A stretch of 64,000 nt of DNA, from positions 219,862,162-219,926,161 of the forward strand of contig VDFB02373365.1 of assembly GCA_007258455.2 (NCBI GenBank). The letters run 5' to 3'. Below the pieces are notes generated by a model, which made no database searches, had not been told where the DNA came from, and saw only the letters and a list, made by a program, of their open reading frames with translations. The stretch is from Sequoia sempervirens. Taxonomy: Eukaryota; Streptophyta; Pinopsida; Cupressales; Cupressaceae. The position numbers and the translations under genes were made by a program. Below, piece after piece: positions 21,868 to 34,375 of the stretch (position 1 is its first letter; each line of letters begins with the position of its first letter).

Positions 21868-23206
21868 GTGAGGAGTGCCGCATCAACAACCCAGTGAACC
21901 AAGAGGGTAAAAAGTGAAGTGCCACCCCAGTGACCTTTCAATTGCCTTCATATCAACTTTATGTTAGTTGAAAAGGCTTTATTTTAATCATTGGATAGTT
22001 ATTTTATAAATAACCAGTTATGTATCCATTTAATATATATGCAATTAAGAAGAACCAAATCTCTCTCTTAGCAGTTTTCAACCTTGATACATTATTTTAT
22101 ATATAGAATACATGATTGAAAGCCCCTATGTGTCTATGTGCGTATAGTTTCTCATTGGGATGAATGGAATCTTTTTAAACTTGTGTGTTTAAATTCTTCT
22201 CAGTTATATCATTTCTGTGTGGATGTATGACTGTTTCATCTTGATGATTGGCTTCTTTCTTGAAGTTATATTGGGTTGAACTCTCTTTATTCGCATGTTA
22301 TGTTATGTTTGTTGGCCTTTGTACCAATGGTTGTGTTTGTTTCTATTCCATCGCATTCAATATTAGAAAGCTTTCTGGTGTTGGATTTATACACCTTTTC
22401 TACTTTCAGGTTAAAAGCATACTATTATTTAGATTTTTAGTTTCTAGGATTTTATTGAAAATCTAAGAGGGAGTTGTACCTCTTTAAAATTCAGACAGTA
22501 ATCATTTCCCATAGAAATTATTATCTCAACTGTTGGAAACGGATTGCATCTATTTCAAGGCAAAGAGTCAATTTCACGAGATAAATTCTAAGGTGCTAAT
22601 CTATTAACAAATAGGGCACAACTATGAACGCACTTTGGCTGGGACATGGAAAAAAGGCGAATAACAACAGACTTGCAAGGATTCGTAAGGTAGTGCTCAA
22701 AAGGTAGGCAAGTTTTTCAACGCTTCCTGCTTGTTCAAGTTCTTTAAAGCATCCATCTTATGGTTCCTTTCTTTGACCTTTCCATTACCTTAATTTATTC
22801 TCCAAACATTGCATTTATTGTGCTCTGGAATTTCAATAGGTTTATTTTTTTGATCTTATTCCAAGTTCTTGAAATTCTCCACTTGCCTTTTCTCCTTGTA
22901 AGCTAAAATAATTTCAGCTAAAGGAATGGTTCCTAAACTCACCTACCATTTAATCCTTTATCAAAGTTAAGAGTTTATTTGGCAATGAGTCTTAACAAAA
23001 TGTCTAAGTATCTACTCAATTACAACTTTGAACTAAACACTAGTGGCCAGTGAATAAACCACTAAGACCAAATTGGAAATTGAATTTAATTCATTCAAAG
23101 ATCACACATACAATACCTGTCATTACTATCTTGGAATTTAATGTTGGAATGCTAGTGAACAAGAATAGACAACAAACTGCTGCTGAAAAATTTACATCAA
23201 GACAAA
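21868..23206 (+). other. 3' flank of copy C, possible LTR tail
   Basis: A TATA-like TTATATATAGAATA lies near 22095. AGAGGGAG...CCTC at 22467 resembles the tail of A and B (AGAGGGAGC...CTCCTAATTTGAA). A CAACA end at 22669 could be the element terminus, but no matching start and duplication were found. Confidence 0.35.
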
Positions 23207-24603
23207 TGTAATGTCCCCTTCCTAGGCAGTACAGTTGTGTCTGAGGTTAGCCTATCATTCAGATCCTCGTAGGCTAGCAAAAGTGTTTAGAGGATCACTT
23301 GAGGCAGTTATCCAGTGTTTGGGAACATCACTCCAACAGTTGATTCAGGTATGGGCCTTGGCGGACACTTCCAGCGTGATTTTGAGGTACTTAGTATTTA
23401 TAGTAAGTCAGGCAGGCAAGAGTTGCTATTTTTAGCAGGGCACCTGATTCAGTTGGTTAGCTCAGTATCGACCCGGTTTGATGATTTGTTGAGCAAACAG
23501 GGATTATTAGAGCATTTAATAATAATTAAGGAGATTATTAATTTGACTTTATAATATAAAGTCATTTTAATGAAATATTAAAATTATTATTTAAATGGCA
23601 AATTATAAAGTATTTTAATACTTTATAATAAAAGGGAAAAATTTGATATTTAATGAGTTTAATACTCATTAAATAAAAAGGACGCCATTTATTAAATATT
23701 AGCCTAAGTATTGAGAAAAGGCGAATTATTTATTATTAAATGTTATTGAGCTGATTTTTGAGATGGGTCGACCTTTTGAGAGAGGTTATATATTTCCTCA
23801 AGGCAAATCGAACTCATTATGTTGATTATTCTAATTTGTCTTTATTCTTCTCTCGGAGAGCATTGGGGTTTGACAAACCAGGGTTTCTGCAGATCATCGG
23901 GTTTTGAAGAACGTTCCCTCTTCAGAATCAGGCATACTGAGACTATGCAATACCAGTTGAAGATTGTCAGTTGAATAGCTTCATCCAGAAGTTATTACAG
24001 AGTTCATTGTGGAGTTTTATACTCAGAGTTGGATCGATCTTCCTTCCAGAAGGAGAATATTGCATTGGCAGTGTTTTGTCTTGCATCTGGCACAAACTTC
24101 AAGGCCGTACGGATTTCTCATTTGCTGGTACAAGTCATACTATCACAGCAGCAAGGCCGTACCATTCATATTCAGCTGGACGTCTTGATTTTTGATCTTC
24201 TGCCTCTTCTATTCTGGATGCCTAGGGATTCTGGAGATTTAGAATTGATCTCGGAGTCTGTAGATTGCTTATTTCATTTGGCCGTACCTTTTTTGGCCTT
24301 CTTCTGGTGGCTGCAAACTTGTCCAGATTCTTTAAATAATAGTTTGCCTTTTTACTTGCATGATTGTATTTCACAGTTATAATTATTCTGAAAGATAAAT
24401 AAAGCATCAAGCATCAGGCTGCAGGCTTATTTCTGTCAAATATAGTCTTCAGGTATTTTATTATATTTTCCAAGCATTTTCTTGCAAAATCGCATTTTCT
24501 CTTTTATATGCAAAAACACCAAAAAAACCAAAAATTACAAAACAAACAGTAAAATGCATTTACAGTCAGAGGGTTTGGGTTGAGAGACAACTGGTCTCTT
24601 ACA
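23207..24603 (+). mobile_element. Solo LTR S2 (1397 bp), TSD ACAAA
   Basis: TGTAATGTCCCC start, CTCTTACA end, perfect duplication ACAAA (23202-23206 and 24604-24608). Carries one TGCTA-TTTT-TAGCA dyad (core 23426-23435) and three GGCCGTAC motifs (24103, 24155, 24280). No internal sequence, so a product of LTR-LTR recombination. Antisense to ALY. Confidence 0.92.
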
Positions 24604-25260
24604 ACAAAGGTAAAAATAATTCATCAAACTTCCGGATTATACTCTATGGCTGGCAATTTAACTTTAAACTTCGAAAATATGGTGTTTATTGCCGAAAAAG
24701 CAAGCAATCCTATGAAAATTTCGACCTTCAGCTTAGAATTCTACCTCTTTCTTCGTTCTTTCAGCTCAAAAAAATCAATCACTCAACTCTCAAAATTTCT
24801 ATCTCTCAAAAAAAATCTCTCTCGAAAAATTTTCTAACTCTTGAAAAAATCTCTATCTCTAGGAATGGAGAGAGAGCTAAACCTCTTCTCAAATCAAAAT
24901 TGTGAGTTGATAATGACTTGAAAATGCCTTATAACGTTGCCGACTTCGATTAATTTAGCAGTTTCTCAAGTTCATTGAATGTGGACTCTTGTTCATCGAG
25001 GTAAGTTTCTAAATTTTTTAGCTCTTCATCTTTATCTTTATCCACGATTTTGAAGTCTATCCATGGAATGGAGCTCGAATTTTTTCTAACTGTAAATAAT
25101 TAAAGGTTTATCATGTGCAAAATTTTCATTTTTCTAACCTTTAATTAATTTATTTTACCCATATATTCTTTATCTTGGCGAATTTTGTTTAAGTCCATGG
25201 GTTTTTCTATCTTCTTTCTCCTTGGAAATTTGGACTTTAGAATTTTTTCGCCTTATTTTC
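24604..25260. other. No gene seen
   Basis: AT-rich DNA between S2 and the GGCGGACTT array. Possibly part of the Y2 LTR, but its left edge is not identifiable. Confidence 0.4.
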
Positions 25261-25382
25261 TTCATGGTGGACTCCAAAATGGTATCTCCACATGCCAAGC
25301 AAACTTGGATAAAATCTTTCCATGCTCTCCATAGTTCAAGTCGGACGTCACAATCTTCTTTCCACTTTGCATATCATCCCAT

Positions 25383-25850
25383 GGCGGACTTTCCACTTGT
25401 TTCTCCATTCATCTTCTAGGCGCCTCATGACTTAGACAATTTTATGTTTCATTTACCAAGGTCGGACTTTCAAGTTTTCCTTCCAAGTGGAAGTCGGACT
25501 TCCTCCATACTTTCCCACTTCTCTTTTAGCATGGCGGACTTGGTAAATTTCCTTCCATTCTCTCTCAAGGGCAGACTTTGGAGAAAGCTTTCCATTTTTC
25601 ATCTCCCTTCCAAGCATACTTCCCAACTTGTCTTCTAAGTGCCAAAGCGGACTTACAAGCTTCTCTTCCAAGTGCCCAAGCGGACTTCATGAAGTTTTTT
25701 CCATTGTCAAGGTGCAAGACATGGCAGACTTCACAAATGTTTCTCCATGAGTAGGGCGAACTTGACAAACCTTTTGACATCCTCTCATTCTAGTCCAAGG
25801 GCGGACTTCCCTTGGTCTTTTCCATTGTTATCCAAGAGCTGGGCGGACTT
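25383..25850. repeat. GGCGGACTT repeat array
   Basis: GGCGGACTT or one- to two-base variants start at 25383, 25461, 25493, 25533, 25570, 25646, 25679, 25723, 25755, 25800 and 25842: 11 copies in 468 bp. Between them CTTCCATT/TTTCCAT-type words recur, so the array is a diverged tandem repeat of roughly 35-75 bp. It lies within or beside the Y2 LTR. Confidence 0.8.
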
Positions 25851-26525
25851 TGCAAGGTTTATTCCATGATCTTGTTGCTGGGCGCACCCTTCCAGCCAAG
25901 AACCTCATGATTTTTCATGGCTTCTTCAATGATTTTTACTTTATTTTTTGATCTGTTTTCAGTCTTTTCCCAAATTTTTGCTTATTTTTACCAGATTTTT
26001 GATTGATTTTTGGTTGCTTTTCATTGATTTTCTCAAATTTTCACATGCTTTTTACTTGACTTTTAGATTTTTTCATTGATTTTTGCATGCTTTTCAATCT
26101 AAAGATGGAAACGGTGACTCCTCTATTGGTGGGACCTTGGCACTTGCCAAAAATAGAAAGTTTCTAAAAATAGAAAAAGCGAAAAAGCAACTTTCTAAAA
26201 ATAGTAAATTCCAAAATGGTCCAAAAGTGCCAAAAATGAAAAAAGGAAAAAGCAAAAAAGAAAAATCCCTAAAAAGTAGGAAGTGTCAAAATTGGGCGAA
26301 AACACAGGCGATCTTCGTCTACAGGGTCTTCTGAACACTTCTACGACGTTTACGCGCAGTTTCAAACTTGAAATTTCAACTTGGCTCGAGTGATGACTCT
26401 GAATCCTGACTTGAAACTCATGGAGCGAAAGAACTTATGAAATTGCAACTCAAAAGTAAACCCTAAAAACAAACCCCCGAGGGTCCCCATTTGCAATGGG
26501 GCGATGTGTGAAATAGGTCACAACA
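25851..26525 (-). mobile_element. LTR end of family Y, second copy (Y2)
   Basis: Minus strand opens TGTTGTGACC at 26525 and shares the ~45-bp terminus and hairpin (26485-26501) with the fragment at 1-587. Two CTAAAAATAG sites lie at 26164 and 26195. It abuts and truncates a tandem copy of X/G2 sequence at 26526. The left edge is uncertain and may reach 24.6 kb. Confidence 0.5.
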
Positions 26526-27501
26526 ATTCACCCTCCCATACATGTCATCTAGATTTCAATGAATGCATAGGGCTAAAGGTGTTTGCTCTCTACGTGGTTT
26601 AACCGATCAACACGGAGTAAACGAGAATGTACACTAACAAGTAAAAAACATATCAGCATTGTATTCATTCATCAAATAATAGCAAGTACATCATAAATCG
26701 GAATATCGGGTCCTTGACTACAATGGTATGATCAAATATATAGCCAATCGATGTTGGTTGAGAACACTAAACGTCGACTCGCTACAACTACACAATTGTC
26801 GAAGATTAGTTTCCCAATTACAACTTATTCTAATCTATTGTTGTGCACAAGTATTATTTTTTTACTTTATGTACTATTTGTTTGGCCAACTAACAACTTA
26901 ATTATTTATGATACCACCGACTACATCATCCCCCCCACAAAACAAGTCATCCTCCAGATGACATTACAACCAAAATGGGGATTACATAAAAAAATTAACT
27001 ACTAGGAAGGAGGGTGCAGAGACGTCCCCAGATGGATGGATGACGTTGAAGTTGAAATCAGTGATCTTAACTCTCGCAGTCTACGAACCTCCTCTATACG
27101 CAATCACAAAAAACACTTTGCCAAAATCTCTCGCTCCCTTGCTTCCTTCACCACGTGAGCAGCCTCCATCACCTAGCGTTTGGCCTAATCCACCTCCTTC
27201 CCTTTTGCTGCCAACTGAGCCACCATGTCCCTCATCTTTCGCTCTACCTCCGTCATCCTTTGCTCTACCGCCTCCACCTCTGTCACCTTGGCCTCTAAGG
27301 CCAATGCTCTGGCTCTCTCCGTGCTAGTAACCTAAGTTTGTTGAGCAAGTTGCACCTGGAATTTCATATGCTCAATCCACTCCTCCTGTATCTTCTATAC
27401 TAGTTCGAGGGCCTCCATCTTTCCCTTCATCGCCTCACCTGTGGCTGCCATCCTTCCGCTTCAGCCTATAGAAGACATCCTTGCAGGCTGCCTCTATACT
27501 A
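26526..27501 (-). repeat. Tandem duplication of the X/G2 junction
   Basis: Holds 54 bp of X LTR (26526-26579), a G2 LTR (26580-26925) and 576 bp of G2 3' internal sequence (26926-27501). The same series recurs at 27856-27909, 27910-28273 and 28274-28493 plus 35073-35427. The copy ends by fusing to X LTR at 27501/27502. Minus-strand frame here reads EEWIEHMKFQVQLAQQ and ERKMRDMVAQLAAKG with stops, the coiled-coil 3' ORF of G2. Confidence 0.8.
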
Positions 27502-27909
27502 CAAACTACCAATCACCTAAGTAAACTGCAAACCCTTAGGAAGCACCACGCCTTCTTCAAGGTAACCACGGCTGAGGAAGATGAATGGCAACCAATAAAA
27601 TAGGTGTCCACCTACAAGTGTCACGTCAATAGCATATAACATGCCCAAAAGAGTAATTTGCGAGTAGCAAGAAAGACAGCAATGGTGGTCACAAAGATTA
27701 GCAACTACAAGCCCACACCTTTAAATAGAACCCACGACTCATAGACAATTGAAGCGCTACCAAGGAAATAGATTAAAGGCTGTGTAGGAATGAAAACTAG
27801 TTGCAGCAGTCACACGCCAGTCCAAAATGGCAACCAAGACACTCATTCATCATATATTCACCCTCCCATACATGTCGTCCAGATTTCAGTGAATGCACAA
27901 GGTTAAAGG
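27502..27909 (-). mobile_element. Element X 3' LTR, distal fragment
   Basis: Aligns with 47989-48391 of the X 5' LTR. It ends at AAAGG (27905-27909), the target duplication of G2. The outermost ~290 bp seen in the 5' LTR (47699-47988) are missing here, removed by the tandem duplication and Y2. Confidence 0.8.
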
Positions 27910-28273
27910 TGTTTACTCTCTATGTGGTTTAACCAATGAACACGAAGTAAACAAGAATGTATAGTAACAAGTAAAAAACATATCAATTGCACAAAATATA
28001 GCAATTTATTCATTCATCAAATAATAGAAAGTACATCAAAAATCGAAATATCGGGTCCTCAACTACAATGGTACGATCAAATATATCACCGGCCGATGTT
28101 GATTGAGAACACTAACCGTCGACGACTCACTACAACTACACAACCATCAAAGATTAGTTTCCCGATTACAACTTTTACTAATCTATTGTTATGCACAAGT
28201 ATTATTGTTTTACTTTATGTACTATTTGTTTGGCCAACTAACAACTTAATTATTTATGATACCGCCAACTACA
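27910..28273 (-). mobile_element. G2 3' LTR (364 bp)
   Basis: Plus strand reads TGTTTACTC...CGCCAACTACA, so minus starts TGTAGTTGGCGG and ends AGTAAACA. It matches 43203-43533 and 26580-26925. Outer flank AAAGG matches 43534-43538. Confidence 0.88.
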
Positions 28274-28287
28274 TCATCCCCTCCACA
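28274..28287 (-). other. G2 polypurine tract
   Basis: Minus TGTGGAGGGGATGA immediately before the 3' LTR start; the duplicated copy at 26926 reads GTGGGGGGGATGA. Confidence 0.75.
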
Positions 28288-29091
28288 AAACAAGTCATCT
28301 TCCAAATGCCATTACAACCAAAATGGGGATTACAAAAAAAAAAAACTATTGGGAAGGAGGGTGCGAAGACATCCCTAGATGGATGGATGACGTCGAATTT
28401 GAAATCAGTGATCTTAACTCTCATAGTCTACGAACCTCCTCCCTACGCAGTCACAGCAAATGCTTTGCCAAAATCTCTCGCTCCCTGGCTGCCTGTTGTA
28501 CCCCAAAATTAAAAATTTTGTTACACTTAGACATTTTGAAGAAATAAGTAAAAGTCTTGTTAAATCAGTCAAAAGGTCAAAATTTGGGTGTGCATGTCTT
28601 GCATGAGGGGTTAAAACACAAAATTTTCAAAATCTGACGATCTGGGTATGCTCAGAGTAGCTTAATCTACAAAACCCAGATCTCGGTTTTTCATCCCTAC
28701 TTTTTAGGAAAACTGCTATTTTTAGAAATTTTCTAAAAATAGTAACTTTTTCTAGGTTTTTTTGGGTTTCTTTGGAAACGGATACTGGCAAAACTTTCTA
28801 AAAATAGAAAGTTGGTCTGTCAGGGTCCAAACTGATTTTGATTGGCTCAAAATATGTCCATATTAGGCTAGTGTAGTCAGAATCTCAAAATAATCAGTTT
28901 TGCCCTAGTGGGTCTATTCTGCTTTTTCATAAGCATATCAGGAGCTCCGAGGTCATCAATGGAGGTCAGTCGGCTGCCAGGCATCAGATTCAACATTTAG
29001 GCGTTTAGCATTTGAAGGCAAGTTGGTGACCAAGCACGAAGAACGGAGAAGAAAGTGAAAAATGTGAAAATTTTCTAACACTGCCAGCCTT

Positions 29092-30275
29092 GGGCGCCGC
29101 AGATGAGAATAGGCGCCCATCTTTTTAGGGCACTAAATGATGAAATTAGGGTTTACACCTCCAACCAAAGTTGTTCAGTTCTCTGTCAGCTCCGCAATGA
29201 ATCCGACGGTACAGTCAACAGATCATCCAGTCGCCCAGGATTGGAGGCCAAACAGAGAGATGTCAAACAGAAGTCGTAGTGGAGAAAACGAGAAATATCA
29301 AAAATTGACTAAGTGTGGAGACTTTGGGTGCCCCTGGTGAAGAAGGGCGCCCAACTTTTTGGAGCACCTAACTCAGCAATTAGGGTTTGAGAATATGCTC
29401 AATCTCTTCGGTATTCAGCCAACTTCGCAACGCCTGTCTCCGTCAAATCATCCGATTGTCCAATCTCCAGCAAATTCTGATCAAAGAGGAACGTACAGAA
29501 TTAAAGTTTCCAACTCTGACGAAAGTCAAATGAAAAAATGGCTAAGTCTGGAAGGTTTGGGCGCCCCAGGAGAGAAGAGGCGCCCAAGATTTCAAGGGGT
29601 GAAATAAATGAATTCATAGATGAGGCTCTAACGTGATCTCTTCACAGTTGATTCAGCTCTCCAACGAGATATCCAGCATCGCAATCGGAGGTTGCAATCG
29701 CCAGATACGAGGAGCTGAACAGAGGGTCTGGTGAGAGCTGAGAACTGAAATTCAAAAGCAAACAGGAAAAAGTGGAAAATAATCTAACTCTGGTGAGTTT
29801 GGGCGCCCCAGCTTGCCAGGGGCGCCCAAGCTTTTGAAGGTCTAAACTCAGTTGTTTGACAAAGTTTATCCCAGAAGACCCCTCCTAATATTTCCTCGGC
29901 TTCGCAACGAGCATAACTGGCAGTCAATCTGACGCCCGAGTCACCAGATTCGACATGATCATCTGTAGAAGAGGAGTTAATGAAGAAACCGAAGATCATA
30001 AAAATGGCTAACTCTGGACAAAATGGGCACCCCTACAAGGAAAAGGCTCCCATGAATTTGAAGGTCGAAATGAAGATTTTAGCCAGAGACGTCTCCAGAA
30101 CAATCTTCTCAGAATCAGTCAAGCTCCGCGATGAATCCTTCAGCTCGCTCATCAGATTAATCTACAAGCCGGAAATCGAAGGCGAAGTAGGGGGTCAAAA
30201 TGGCAAAAAGTTGAAAATATCAAAAAAATGAATAACACTGCTTGAAGTGGGCGCCCCTAGCCAAGAAGGGCGCCC
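29092..30275 (+). repeat. Six ~231-bp repeats with GGGCGCCC stem-loops (B)
   Basis: Octamers start at 29092, 29326, 29559, 29801, 30025 and 30249 (steps 234, 233, 242, 224, 224). Individual octamers have drifted (GGGTGCCC, GGGCACCC) but the pairing partner usually keeps a complementary form. Unit boundaries match those in A. Confidence 0.9.
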
Positions 30276-31170
30276 ATCTTCTCATGCCTTAGAGAAATTT
30301 TCAAGATTTTCAAAGTTTTCAAAATTGCAAGAGGAAGATGGCGTCCAAGTTCAATGAGCTGAGATTTTTAGGGTTTTGAAAATAAAAGCAAAAGAAAGCA
30401 AACCTAAAACCAAACCCTAAGTCTATTTAACACCTCTCTTTCATGTAATTTTCATTATTCTTGCAGGTAGCATTCAAAGGAGAAAGTTGGAGCAGCAAGT
30501 TTGAAGAATTTCTATGATTCAAGAATTCATATTTGCTGGTTATTCATCAAATTTTTCAGACCAGCAACATAAACCCTTGCTTTTTCATGCTTTTTCACCC
30601 AGAAGATCAAGTTCTTCAAGGAGAAGACCAAGGTTTTCAAATTTTCAGCCATCTGGATCTTTTCACTTCTTTCTTCTAAAGAAATTTTCAAGAACTTCAT
30701 CAAGTTGCAGCAGCTTCTTTTTATTTGCATGTCAGTGAAATCCTCAGTGCATTCAGTTTTCAATCATCTGGGTCCTCTCAAATCAGTCTTTTGAAGAAAA
30801 CCCATATCATAGCTTTTTCAAAAATAATTCAAATCCTAGGGTTGGCTGCTTTTTCGATCAGCCATCAGTATTTTGCAAATCTAATCAACTGGGTCCATTT
30901 CTAATCTTATTCTGAACAAAACCCAAGTGCCAGCGTTTTTTGTGGAAAATTGAAGTAGGGTTTGTTGCTTTTTCAGGCAAAATTCAAAATTTTCAAAAAC
31001 GGACGATCTGGGTTGTCTTGCAACGAAATTCTGAGCAAAACCCATATCTCAAAAAAAAATTCAAAAAATTTGTCCGTTGGAGCAAGAAAATCAGCATTCT
31101 AAAAATAGTAAGTTGCTCAAAACTTGTCTGAACGTAGCTGAGTTTACAGTCATTCTTCAAGGTTTCTGAA

Positions 31171-34132
31171 ATTGAGTACACTCCCAATATTTTCAAGACT
31201 AAATCAGCTCTCTATCATGATTTCATCAAAACAGCTGAGACAGACTTGCATCATATCAAGTCGGTGTTTGATTTACACGCTTTGGAGAGCGCAGGCAACA
31301 CTTCAATCAGGAACCTGGGACATTCTGGACTCCTCGCAGCAGCATCTATTCCTATATCAGTTCAGAATCTTGAGTTCGTAATCGCTTGCATCAAGCATTA
31401 CAACCCGGCTACAAGGGAGATCCAGTCAGTAGATGGCAGATTGATTTGCAGTTTGAAGCCTGATATGATCGAAAAGTGTTTTTCCATTCCCCCATGGCCT
31501 CAAAGCGTTACTATCTCAAAGGGTGAATGCGAAAGGATATGGGAAATGCACCTAGATAAATATAGCAAGAAGATTGCGCAGAGATGGATGAAAGAAAAGC
31601 ATAAGACTTTGCCAAAGAACGTTGGACGAGGAGAGTTTAAGGATGAAAATGCTATCATTATCACCTTGCGCAACAGGGTAACTGGCTCAGAAGACGCCAC
31701 CAAGTTTCAGCCTTGGATGTTTTACACCATACCCCACATCATGAAGAAAACCGAGTTCTATGATCAGCCTACCTTGGTCAGTGACAGCCTACATCAGCAA
31801 ATAACAGAATACTTCCAATTTCATGAGTTTCATATGGTGTCTTACCTAGTCTACCTAGTGGCCTATCAAGGTCAATTCAGAGCGTTGAACACCGAGGAAT
31901 CATTGAGTGTACAGCATATATATAACTACTATCCCCAGTTGGAATTCACGCAGTCGTTGCATCACTACAAGAGAGTGAACGAGGCTTTTCTGATGTACAC
32001 AATGTGGGACCTGGACAACGAATTACACGTTTGTATATCTTCAGTTGCCAGGGCAGCGATGGCGGAGTGGGCAGATTGGTTCATACAGTTTCCCACTTTC
32101 ACCTATCTTAGGGTCTATGGCTATTCAGGTGCCCCGCTCATGTTACCAAGGTATCCGTCAGACAAAGTCATCTTCATGGAGTTCTTGAGGCAAGCCCACG
32201 ATGTCCACACAGTCTTGAGGAACAGAAGGAAACCCTCCCTCCATTTTCCATTAGGGCTAGGAATTTATACATGCAGGACTGCTGCAGATGCTAAGACAAT
32301 GGGAGATGAGTTGGATAAACTCGGCCTCAAGCCTTACAGCGAGAGACGATCATTTGATCCTCATGGTGTCTACGTTGGCCGACTTGAGAAGAACTATGAT
32401 CATATATCTGCCCTTGAAGATTTTTGGGCTAATTGTACAAATGAGTTCGAGGAGCGGAGGCGTAGTTATAGTAGGCTCACTCTCCACTAGATGAAGGACT
32501 GCTTAAATGAAGACATAGAAGGGTTATCAGATGATGACGAGGATGTGCTTCTCCCGATGTATACTCAGAAGCGAATTGAAGATCAGCCCCTTTCATAAGT
32601 TAACTGGGCTAATAAAGAGTCCCTCTCAGTTGAAGACAGGACAAGACAAGTCCTTGAGCATAGCAAAGGTTTTTATAATCCTTAAGAGGAAAAACTCCAT
32701 TCTAGTAGCAGAGCCGCCAAAGACAATTCCCTCTTCTTCCAAAGCACAGTCAAAAGGAAAGGGCAAAAGTCAATCTCAAGAAGGCGTCAAAGGTAATATA
32801 TCAAGTAAAAATGTACGAAGAAGGTTAGACTTCTCAGGCATAGTCATACAGGAGCAACCTACAGCAGTAACAGAAGCTCCTCCTGACGGGCCCGTACCTC
32901 AAAAAGAAGTAGAGGAGCCGCCTTCAACACATGTTTCTGTACCTTTGACAGAATCTTTACCGATTCACATTGACCTTGATATTGAAGATGAAGAGATTGA
33001 AATTGCACCTCCTAAGGAAGTTAGTAAAGATACTACCGTGTCTTGGCTTGAGAACTCCTTAGGAAGGGTAAGAAGAAGGCCTTCATATCAGGTGAGTGTT
33101 GATGATCTCGATAACATCTATCAAGAACCTCCTAAGAAGAAAGCAAAGAAGCAAGTTCACTTTGATAGGAATCCTAATAACGAGATAGTCATGGAGACTG
33201 CACTGCCCCCAAAAGACAAGAACAGGGATGAGGTGAATATGGATGACTTCGTCATGGTCAAGGCTAATCTTGGTAGAAATACCCGACATGCGGATGTGAG
33301 TCTTTTCAGAGTTGTGTCCGAGAACCTTCAGGAAAGAGTGCTTAAGGATGGAGAAGACAAGGCAGCCCTCAAGGCTGAAAATCAGCAGCTCAGGCTTTAT
33401 ATTTCTAACCTTGTCCATGGTTCTTCACAGGCAACCCAGTTGCTGCCCCAGATCTTAGAGACACCAGCTGATCATCAACAGTTGAGACAGTTGGTCATTT
33501 GTGGGAAAGAAACTCAGGAGTGGATCGAGAGCTTCATTGTCAGAGGAAAGGAGATCTTGGCACGAATGTTCCAATGAAGAGAAAGCGCTCATGAGCTACG
33601 TCAAGGTATCCAAGGGTTTGAACAAACACTAGCTGAAGTAAGACCAAGGCATGAGATCATCATTGCTGATTTAGACATAGCCTATGGTTCAGCAGTTTCA
33701 AAAGAGCACAAGAGACAAATCCTTGCTTGGAGAGAGCGTCATGTTTTCAAAGTTAAAACCTATGAGAGGACATCTGAGGAATTTATCGCCTACAGACAAA
33801 GGGTGATTGAAGCTCTTCTTTTCATCAGTGAGTTTTTCACAGAGATTCCTTCTTGGTACAATCTTGAAGATGGTTCCTACGTCGGGCTTGATGAAGTGCA
33901 AGATCAATTTCAGGGTGTTGTTCGTAGTTGCAATCCAGTTAGCGAAAGGGTAGATCATATTTCGATGATGTCAGCAAGGTTTGAGAAAGCGGCCAATGAG
34001 GTCGAAGATTTCCTGAGATTTGTTGCAGATGCTGAAGATATTCTAGAAAAGCGGTGTTTTGCTATTGAGGGCATAGATGCACCAAACCGGGACACAGTTT
34101 CTAATTTTCTAGCAGATGTGATCGAGCTTTAA
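31171..34132 (+). pseudogene. B-borne gene of unknown function (~985 codons)
   Basis: The 5' end corresponds to A's ATG but reads TTG here; the first Met in frame is at 31246. N-terminal ~430 residues: IKHYNPATREIQSVDGRL, FSIPPWPQSV, VSYLVYLVAYQGQFRALN, FTYLRVYGYSGAPLMLPRYP, FPLGLGIYTC and FEERRRSYSRLTL. Then TAG at 32488 and one frameshift near 32690 lead into an acidic/basic middle (KNVRRRLDFSG, PPKKKAKKQVHFDR, both nuclear-signal-like) and a predicted helical C-terminus (ENLQERVLKDGEDKAALKAE, ARFEKAANEVEDFLRFVADA). TGA at 33575 interrupts; the natural end is TAA 34130-34132. Only three lesions, so decay is recent. No pol, gag zinc knuckle or transposase motif seen; a faint likeness to plant transposon-associated domains is not strong enough to name. 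Confidence 0.75.
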
Positions 34133-34367
34133 AGCAGCTTTCTTCTAGAAGCTTTCTTTCCCGCTTTCTTTCTATTCTTGGAATGATTCTTATCCATTCT
34201 TTGAGAAGAGAAAGAAGATAAAATGTAATAGTTGGCGTTTCCCGCTTTTTCTGCTTTCTTAGGTGTTAGATGTTATCTTCTTTCTAGATTTAGTAATAAA
34301 GCTTGCTTTTGAGCAAGCCCTAGATTGTGAAAGCAAGGAGATTTTAGGGTTCCCCTCCCTGCTTGTC

Positions 34368-34375
34368 TATAAATA
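34368..34375 (+). promoter_or_regulatory. TATA box of element B
   Basis: TATAAATA in gtctataaataagag, aligned with 14658 in A, 699 bp from the LTR end and 236 bp after the gene's stop codon. Confidence 0.6.

Noticed and set aside
17442..22669. Copy C as a complete giant LTR with ends
   Set aside because: A CAACA end at 22669 exists, but no TGTTG start with a matching GACTT duplication was found.
27040..27327. Proline-rich plus frame (PSLAPLLPSPREQPPSPS...)
   Set aside because: It is the antisense shadow of the G2 coiled-coil ORF on the minus strand.
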